Part shown: positions 58,368 through 64,000 of the stretch, one piece after another | How the letters are laid out: each line of letters opens with the position of its first letter | Numbering within the stretch: position 1 is the stretch's first letter | NCBI GenBank assembly: GCA_905221605.1 | Contig: CAJNDS010000291.1 | Span: 291,545-355,544 of the forward strand | Source: Symbiodinium natans | Lineage: Eukaryota; Sar; Dinophyceae; Suessiales; Symbiodiniaceae | Reading direction: 5' to 3' | Length of the DNA stretch: 64,000 nt | Made by a program: the position numbers and the translations under genes | The notes under the pieces: generated by a model | Seen by the model: only the letters and a program-made list of their open reading frames with translations | The model's database searches: none | What the model was told of the DNA's origin: nothing

Positions 58368-61300
58368 CGACGTGCCAGGGTGGAGAGCGCCAGCGCGGCG
58401 CTGCTGGAGCTGTGCAGTGACTCCCTGGCTCCTTGCCTCAGCCTGATTTCAGGAGGTTCTGCAGGCTTACCGCTATGGCGGCTATGGGGTTGAGGGCCTA
58501 GGGGGGCGAATAGGGTTTAAAGGGTTTAGGGTTCAAAGGGTTTATAGGGATTGGGATTCCAAATGCTTCTCTCAGAACAAGTCGAAGTCTTTGTAGGATC
58601 CACGAAGCCTCGAGCCCAGAAATCCCCACCCCCCAAACCATCCTTATAGTCCTAAACCCTGATCTTCGGTTCTGGTTCGAGCTTCGGAGAGGGGGTCAGC
58701 GAAGCCCAGGATGCCATCCAGTGGCTCTTCTGTGGGCGGCCGGAGCGGGGCCCAGCCGGTTTTCATGTGATCAGTAGTTCAGTTCCAGGTTTTTCTGGCA
58801 ATTGCAATGGCGTTGGCCCCGAGGAGACTTCCTTTGGCCTCGTGCCTGATGCTGCCGAAAACGGCTTGGCCCAGGTGCGCAGGGTGCTAACCAGGGATTC
58901 GCCACCCGAACATCTCCCTCCCCCAGAATCATGCCAGAACCATGAGTTGGACCCTCTTTAGATGCTATATGATGCTATCCTCCTTCCAGGTGTTTTCAAT
59001 GAAGCCGCACCCACGGCAGCCCAGGGTTTCTATTTGCTTCAATTATGGGGGGATCCCATGGGATCCCCCACCGACCAGTCGCCCCTGGCAGGCACCTGCT
59101 GCAGATGCGGCTGCCGACCAACTGTTCCAGGTATTGTGCTGAACGAATGCGTTGGGTTTTGACGTGCTGGTGTGAGATCATGCTCGTTCCTGGTTTGGTT
59201 TTCTGTGGGGGGGGGGGGGGCTGCCTCACGGGGGCCCCACAACGAAAAGACTCCCCGAAAAGACCCTGCTCACATTCAACAACAGTGCGAATGCATTGTG
59301 CTCAACTTCAAGTGATTGCACTTAAACTCCCTAAATCCCTGAACCGAAATCCTAAACTCCCTAATTCCATGATTCCTAAGTAGGCTTCGTGCGACCGAAG
59401 GTGGACGAGTCCATTCATGACGCTTTCGAAGATGACGGGGAGCGCCTCACTGTAAGGAATTTGGGCTGGCGCCAGGTCTTGCGGTTTAGGGTTCAGCTCC
59501 GCCTTACTAAACAAACTGTAGTCACTAGAAAAAAGTGAACCCTACCCCTACATGAACCCTAAACCTCCCCATTCATGAGGCACGAGTGGTCGGAGGAAGC
59601 CCGTGAGGGTGCGGAGTACAGCGAGGGGGGCGGGGGGGTGGGGGGGGTGGGGGGGCCCAACTGAGGGTTTCGTGCAGTGGGTGTTTGAGTGCAAGGCGGG
59701 CTAGAAGAGAGCCTAGGCCCTAGACTCCCCTGAAAGCCCGAAAACCCGAACATGCGGAGGACTTCGGTGGGGAAGGCTATGAGCTCTACGAAGGCGGCGA
59801 GGCTGGAAAGGGTGGGGCCTCATCGTTCTTGAGCGGATGCTGTGCTTTTGCGAACGCGGAGAGGCGAACAGCTTTCACCAGTCACATATATATATACATA
59901 CATATATATATATATATTTATTTATTTATACATCGCTTTAACCGCTTACCAGTGTCGGTTTGCTGCCAATGCGGGGCAAGCAAACCCATATTCAGTAATC
60001 TCTGAAAGAGAGGGTGCAACGTGTAAGAGAAGAGGAGGCCTGAATTAAGGGTGGGGTGACCACACTCTTGGTGGAACAGGCATGCTGCGCGTTTTTGCCT
60101 CCTACTTCGGAAGCCGCACCTCAACTATCATGCATGCTTATGGGTGCTTCGAAGGCTGAGCATCTCTGAACCCTGAGGCCTTAAAGGCCCGTATTTCCTG
60201 AGGTGGCTGCCCTGCCCGCGGCGCCGCAGCCAGGACTCCCCCGCGTGTGGGGAGGGCTGGGGCTCTTTTTTGACCCCTGGCTGAGCATGTGTGCATGGGT
60301 GCCGGGCTCACAACTGCAGCCCTCAAGTCCTCCAGCGTTCCAAGACTGTCATTGTCGGTCCCCTGCGCAACCGTGGAACTTTCCCTGCTCAGCCTGAACC
60401 GCAATCCTGAACCGAGCCCCTTCACCCTCAAGGGCCCTTGCCACCGCCGCGGCGGGGCCTGCTTCCAGGGCGCCTCCCAAATTGGGAGGACTTCCTTGCC
60501 GCATGCTGGTGCACGCTGGGCTATGCTGGGCTATTGTAAGGGTCTTGAGACAACAGATTTGGGCTTGAGGGTGTTCTCACCTGGAGCCTTTGCTTCAGGA
60601 ACCAGGGCTTTCAACAGAGCGGCGGGATTGAATTGGTCGTGATTCCTCTTTCTGCAGGAGCCCACGCCAGACGCGCGGCCGGCAACTTTGCAGACAATTT
60701 AGACGTGCTGTTGCAAGGTGGCGGTTCGTGCGGGGATCGAGTTTGGGATGCCTTTGTGTATCCTTAGCGTCAACTTCCACAGCTCCCGTGAGCTTGAAGG
60801 TCAGGGGCCATGCCAGGGCCAAATGCCAGCGCCTGCACGCCCAGCTGGCGATGCCCGGCTGAAGAAGAGCTTCAGCACATGCTGCAGACCTGAGTTTTCC
60901 ACTTTTTTTGACTCCTCAAGAAGGCCCTTCTCGAGTTCTCTCCGCAAGTCAATACGCCAAGGACTGACGGCATTCGAAGCGCGCTGCGGTTGGCCAGGAT
61001 GGCACAACGGTTTTGAGAGCAAGAATAGCTATTTCGATCATCCCCCGAAGACAAACCAAATTGCGGGCTGAACCCTAAACCCCCCTTCGGGTATTTGGGA
61101 TACTTTGCGGGATCCTCTGGCGCTTGCTCTCCAGCGTTGTTCTCCCGGAAGACAGGTCGAAAAGCACACGCCGACGTAAGTCGATGCATCTCAATGGCAC
61201 ACGCTTCCAACGTTCGCGCGTGGGAGGGCAGATGATGCGGCAAATGGTTTATCCAACCCCGGAAATGTAACTGTGCAACCGCGCGGCCCGGCTTGCGAGT

Positions 61301-62660
61301 CTGCATGCCACTCAAACGCAGGTATGCAAGCGCATGCATCTCAAAGCATGGAGGTTTCTTTAAAGGGTTCATGGTGGAAACCACTATTTGCGGCTGTCCT
61401 GTACCCCCTTGTTGGAGTTGCAAGCATCATCTGCAAAGATGCTCACGGGGCAACATTCCGATAGAAAAACTAGGACTGACCAAAACACATTGACCCCGAC
61501 CCTATTTGACATGTATGCTTGCGCCCAGGATTGAGCAATCCCTAAAACAAAAGTTACCCCGATCCTTTTTGACTTTTCTTGCCCCTCGGAACACGGAATC
61601 TGCTCCAATCCTAAATGCTCTTTGGCCCTCGTTTGCTTGTGCGCAGTGTGAGCTTCCGCCACAACTCCCAGATGGTTGGGCTGTCGCCGAAACAAGGTGT
61701 TTACCCCAATTCTGTTTGACATGTTCTGTGGGTGTTGACGGCGCCTAAGGTGATCCGGCTTTTTGGGGGGGTCATTCGAAGCAAGGGTACTGAAGGCTTC
61801 TAAGGTCTTTTTTTGTCTTGGGGAGCCTTGATCGACATATGTTTGCACGAAACTATGCTCATCTTCTCTTCGCTATCTAACGGATGGGTGCTGATCCCCC
61901 CCTACCACAAAAAGAATTTCCCCTACCTCACCCTTCCTGAAAAACCCGAACCCCGCATCACAAACCTCCCCCATCTACCTCCCCCATCTACCCCACAAAC
62001 CTCGCAAACCTTAATTGGTAATTATGCCTTGTGAACCGACGTGTAATTTAGTTTGGGATTCGCCGAGGTGGGCAGTCTATAGGAATATTCGGTGGGATTC
62101 TCTGTGGGTTCTCTAAGTTCTTTTGGGGTGAGCACTCGATACCTCGGGGTGGGCACTCCAGGGATACTCGGCAAGAGCAGGACTGTCGAGATTCTCTGCA
62201 GGATTCTTTGTCCTGGGTGGGCACTCCAGTAAGGTGTTCTGCCATAGTATGTTAGTCGAACCTATCCCAAGCCAAGCCTTCCACTCCAGGGATTTTCTGT
62301 GGGATTCTCTCGCCGAGGATTCTCTGGGCGTGGGCGCTCCAAGGATACTCTGTGGGATTCTCGGCGGGGTTTTGTGGGGGTGGGCGGGGTGGGCACGCAG
62401 AAGACTAACTGCCCCCATTCCGAGGGCGGCGACCAATTCCGAACAAGATAAACAAACCAACGCCACAGAGGAAGTCTGGGGCCTGGGGCTGTGAACGTTC
62501 TCGGGTTCTCGCCTTTAATTGCAGTTTTCGCAACATTTCGCCGCGGCTGCGCCGGCTACAGCCCAAGCCAAAAATTCGATAAATTCTGGAATGGAAGGCT
62601 GCTGCAGCTCAAGGGCGACTTCGATGCCGCCGCCGAGGTGCTGGTACCCGCTGCGTCTTG
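58368..62660 (+). CDS. candidate intron-rich gene, unidentified
   Basis: Several plus-strand pieces have coding composition and AG-G acceptors. They are RVESASAALLELCSDSLAPC (about 58380), GVSEAQDAIQWLFCGRPERG (58694), FNEAAPTAAQGFYLLQLWGD (58990-59091), FVRPKVDESIHDAFEDDGER (59384-59451), HEWSEEAREGAEYSEGG (59580), AEDFGGEGYELYEGGEAGKG (59755), AHARRAAGNFADNLDVLLQG (60658) and KFDKFWNGRLLQLKGDFDAA (62572). The last, GRLLQLKGDFDAAAEVL, resembles a TPR-type helix pair. Acidic, Gly-rich pieces lie in the middle. I cannot name a family, and the pieces may belong to more than one gene. Confidence 0.4.
58990..59091 (+). CDS. probable exon of the unidentified plus-strand gene
   Basis: After acceptor TTCCAG: VFNEAAPTAAQGFYLLQLWG and DPMGSPTDQSPLA, with a GC donor (GCACCT). 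The bases after it also read APAADAAADQLFQ before GTATTG, so the exon could be that one instead. Confidence 0.4.
59384..59451 (+). CDS. exon of the unidentified plus-strand gene
   Basis: Sixty-eight bases between acceptor AAGTAG and donor GTAAGG, reading FVRPKVDESIHDAFEDDGER. One of the few clear GTAAG donors in the window. Confidence 0.5.
59629..59656 (+). repeat. G-rich run
   Basis: GGGGGGCGGGGGGGTGGGGG-type run next to the HEWSEEAREG piece; it makes false poly-Gly and poly-Pro frames. Confidence 0.85.
59885..59930. repeat. TA/CATA microsatellite
   Basis: TA-rich run with ATTTATTTATTTATA at its end. Confidence 0.9.
60780..62069. other. inside or beyond the candidate plus gene; nothing nameable
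   Basis: Contains a CCCTAAA scrap at 61070. TTGACCCCGACCCTATTTGACATGT-like blocks recur near 61490, 61555 and 61700. The minus frame 60872-61423 lacks motifs. Confidence 0.35.
62070..62400 (-). repeat. dispersed repeat, GGGATTCTCTGTGGGATTCTC type
   Basis: Blocks GTGGGATTCTCTG, GGGGTGGGCACTCCAGGGAT and GGGCGTGGGCGCTCC. It is the reverse complement of the repeat at 968-1245. Confidence 0.8.
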
Positions 62661-62828
62661 CTTCCACTTCAGAACGTTACCTGCCATGCAGACGCCGCAG
62701 CTTTTCAACACCGCTTTCCAAGGTAGAGTGCGGTGTCCGAAACAAGGACTCCGCACACTGTGAGGCCAGAAACTTGCCGCTTGGCTCAGCCACAGGATCG
62801 AGTTGACACGTGCATGCACAAAAAATAT

Positions 62829-62862
62829 CTATGGGTACATATACATATATATATGTACCCAT
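62829..62862. repeat. hairpin-forming palindrome
   Basis: ATGGGTACATATA pairs with TATATGTACCCAT around a short AT core, giving a nearly perfect 34-base palindrome. Confidence 0.85.
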
Positions 62863-62884
62863 ACAACAAAATAAACTCAACATG

Positions 62885-62936
62885 CGACAGACAGATGCTC
62901 ACGCACGCACACGCGCAGACACAGACACAGACACGG

Positions 62937-62967
<31 letters not shown>

Positions 62968-63290
62968 CACACACACACACACAGAGGCAGGTAGGCACGC
63001 ACGCACGCACTGACGCACGCACAGAGACGCACGCGCACAGACACACAAGCGCAGACACACAAGCACAGACACACGAACACAGACACACAAACACAGACAC
63101 ACACAGACACGACACACACAGACACGAACACAGACACACGCACACAAACACAGAAACGCACAGAGAGAGAGAGAGAGAGACCCAGACACACACACACACA
63201 CACACACAAACACAGAAATACAAACACCGACACGCACAAAGAGACACACACACACACAGACACACAGAGACACAGACACCAAGACTCCGC
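62885..63290. repeat. CA / GACACA / GA microsatellite array
   Basis: About 400 bases of ACACAG, CACGCA, CACACA and two pure GA runs (62939-62967, 63163-63180). Confidence 0.97.
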
Positions 63291-63436
63291 AAACTCAGCA
63301 GGCATAGCTCACAGTTTCGGAAACTTGCGGATCACACGCAGGCACCACGCAACATTGAAACGTAGCGCCATAGTGCTGTTTTGGCCCAGCCAGCAGGGAC
63401 AGTCTTGTCACCGGGATGGCGATGCGCCTCTTCTTT

Positions 63437-63604
63437 GATGACACAGCATGCCAGCGTAGTCTAACTCATGTTGTGTTTTATGTACTGGGATGGTGCGACA
63501 CCCAACCCCGAGGACTATGCAACGTCTTTGGTGACACACCATGCCAGCGTAGTCTAGCCCATTTTGTGTTTTGTTTACTGGGGTGGTACGAAATCCAACC
63601 CTGT
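63437..63604. repeat. tandem duplication, about 93-bp unit
   Basis: Two units, each with GTGACACACCATGCCAGCGT (or GATGACACAGCATGCCAGCG), TAGTCTA, TTGTGTTTT, ACTGGGATGG and AACCCCG. Confidence 0.88.
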
Positions 63605-63634
63605 ACCCAAATTGGCCATGTTGCTCCATTTGCC

Positions 63635-63711
63635 GGTTCATGCCTGTTCCTCCAGAGCGCATCACGCTCCTCAACTTCAGGCTGGCCGAGCTGACCGCCA
63701 GCCTGGAGGCC
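63635..63711 (+). CDS. possible C-terminal exon, unidentified
   Basis: Plus strand reads PERITLLNFRLAELTASLEA and TGA, an amphipathic helix-like end. It could be the last exon of the gene at 58.4-62.7 kb or of another one. Confidence 0.25.
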
Positions 63712-64000
63712 TGACCTCCCTCCGGCTGCTCGGCTCAACATTTTGCAAAGCCTCCAAAGCCCGGAGAAACAAGTTTCCATAACCTCCAGATCATGCAGCA
63801 AAGAGCCTTTAGCTCCGAACCGGCACTCGCAACCGGCTTCGTCTTTGGAGGGTTTCCTTGGTTGGTTTTGGTTCTACGTGTTAGGTTTTGGATATGGGAT
63901 GTTGGGTTTTGGGGGGATTTGGGTTTAGAAGTTTGGGGTTTGGGTTTTGGGCCGCCGGAGGCGGCTTTTAAAGTTTTGTTTTTTGCTTGGTCTCAAAGGG
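63712..64000. other. no gene recognised
   Basis: Ends in GGTTTTGGG and GGGTTTAGAAG scraps that resemble decayed TTTAGGG repeats. Confidence 0.4.

Noticed and set aside
62733-63365. Long Thr/His/Arg and Val/Cys/Leu frames
   Set aside because: They are translations of the CA/GACACA array.

Overview
The window reads as nuclear DNA of a dinoflagellate. Genes are sparse and broken into many very short exons. Intron donors are mostly GC or GA rather than GT, and every acceptor I could fix is AG followed by G. Simple repeats, TTTAGGG-type interstitial repeats and foldback repeats fill most of the space. I see no operons, Shine-Dalgarno sites, rRNA, tRNA or CRISPR array. Genus cannot be told from the sequence.

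Two genes are certain, both on the minus strand and head to tail. At 3746 to 2244, six exons encode an LC8-type dynein light chain of exactly 89 residues. Upstream of it, from about 19.0 kb down to about 5.2 kb, lies a SecA preprotein translocase ATPase gene in at least 22 exons. These cover the N-terminal helix, the Walker A region, the DEAD-box region, the preprotein-binding domain, the second helicase domain (AGRGTD, then the HESRR and GRAGRQ motifs) and the helical scaffold and wing domain. The likely role is the ATPase of the plastid thylakoid Sec pathway. The start codon and targeting peptide were not found. SecA introns hold microsatellites and a TTTAGGGG array.

From 19 to 34 kb there is mostly non-coding sequence: a 630-bp polypyrimidine tract, TTC and GA microsatellites, a 1.9-kb inverted-repeat structure (26.0-27.95 kb), an 84-bp tandem array (29.4-29.8 kb) and a G-rich block. 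A few unidentified open stretches look coding (22.5, 26.6, 30.5-31.4 and 32.2-33.95 kb). From 34.6 to 36.8 kb lies a decayed cluster of non-LTR retrotransposon reverse-transcriptase 3' ends. Retrotransposon scraps recur at 39.0-39.3 kb and 41.8-42.3 kb. Unidentified coding-like stretches lie at 38.05-38.78 kb (+) and 40.4-40.86 kb (-).

From 43 to 57.6 kb the sequence is almost all repeat. It holds an AT-rich tandem duplication (46-47.5 kb), a 1.05-kb CTA array (48.75-49.8 kb), two copies of a 1.3-kb element with matching terminal inverted repeats (50.72-52.02 and 52.51-53.84 kb), a foldback repeat family, and a long direct duplication with about 230 identical bases (54.55-54.77 and 56.24-56.46 kb).

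From 58.3 to 62.7 kb a set of exon-like pieces on the plus strand suggests one more intron-rich gene that I cannot name. The window ends in a 400-bp CA/GACACA array and a small tandem duplication.
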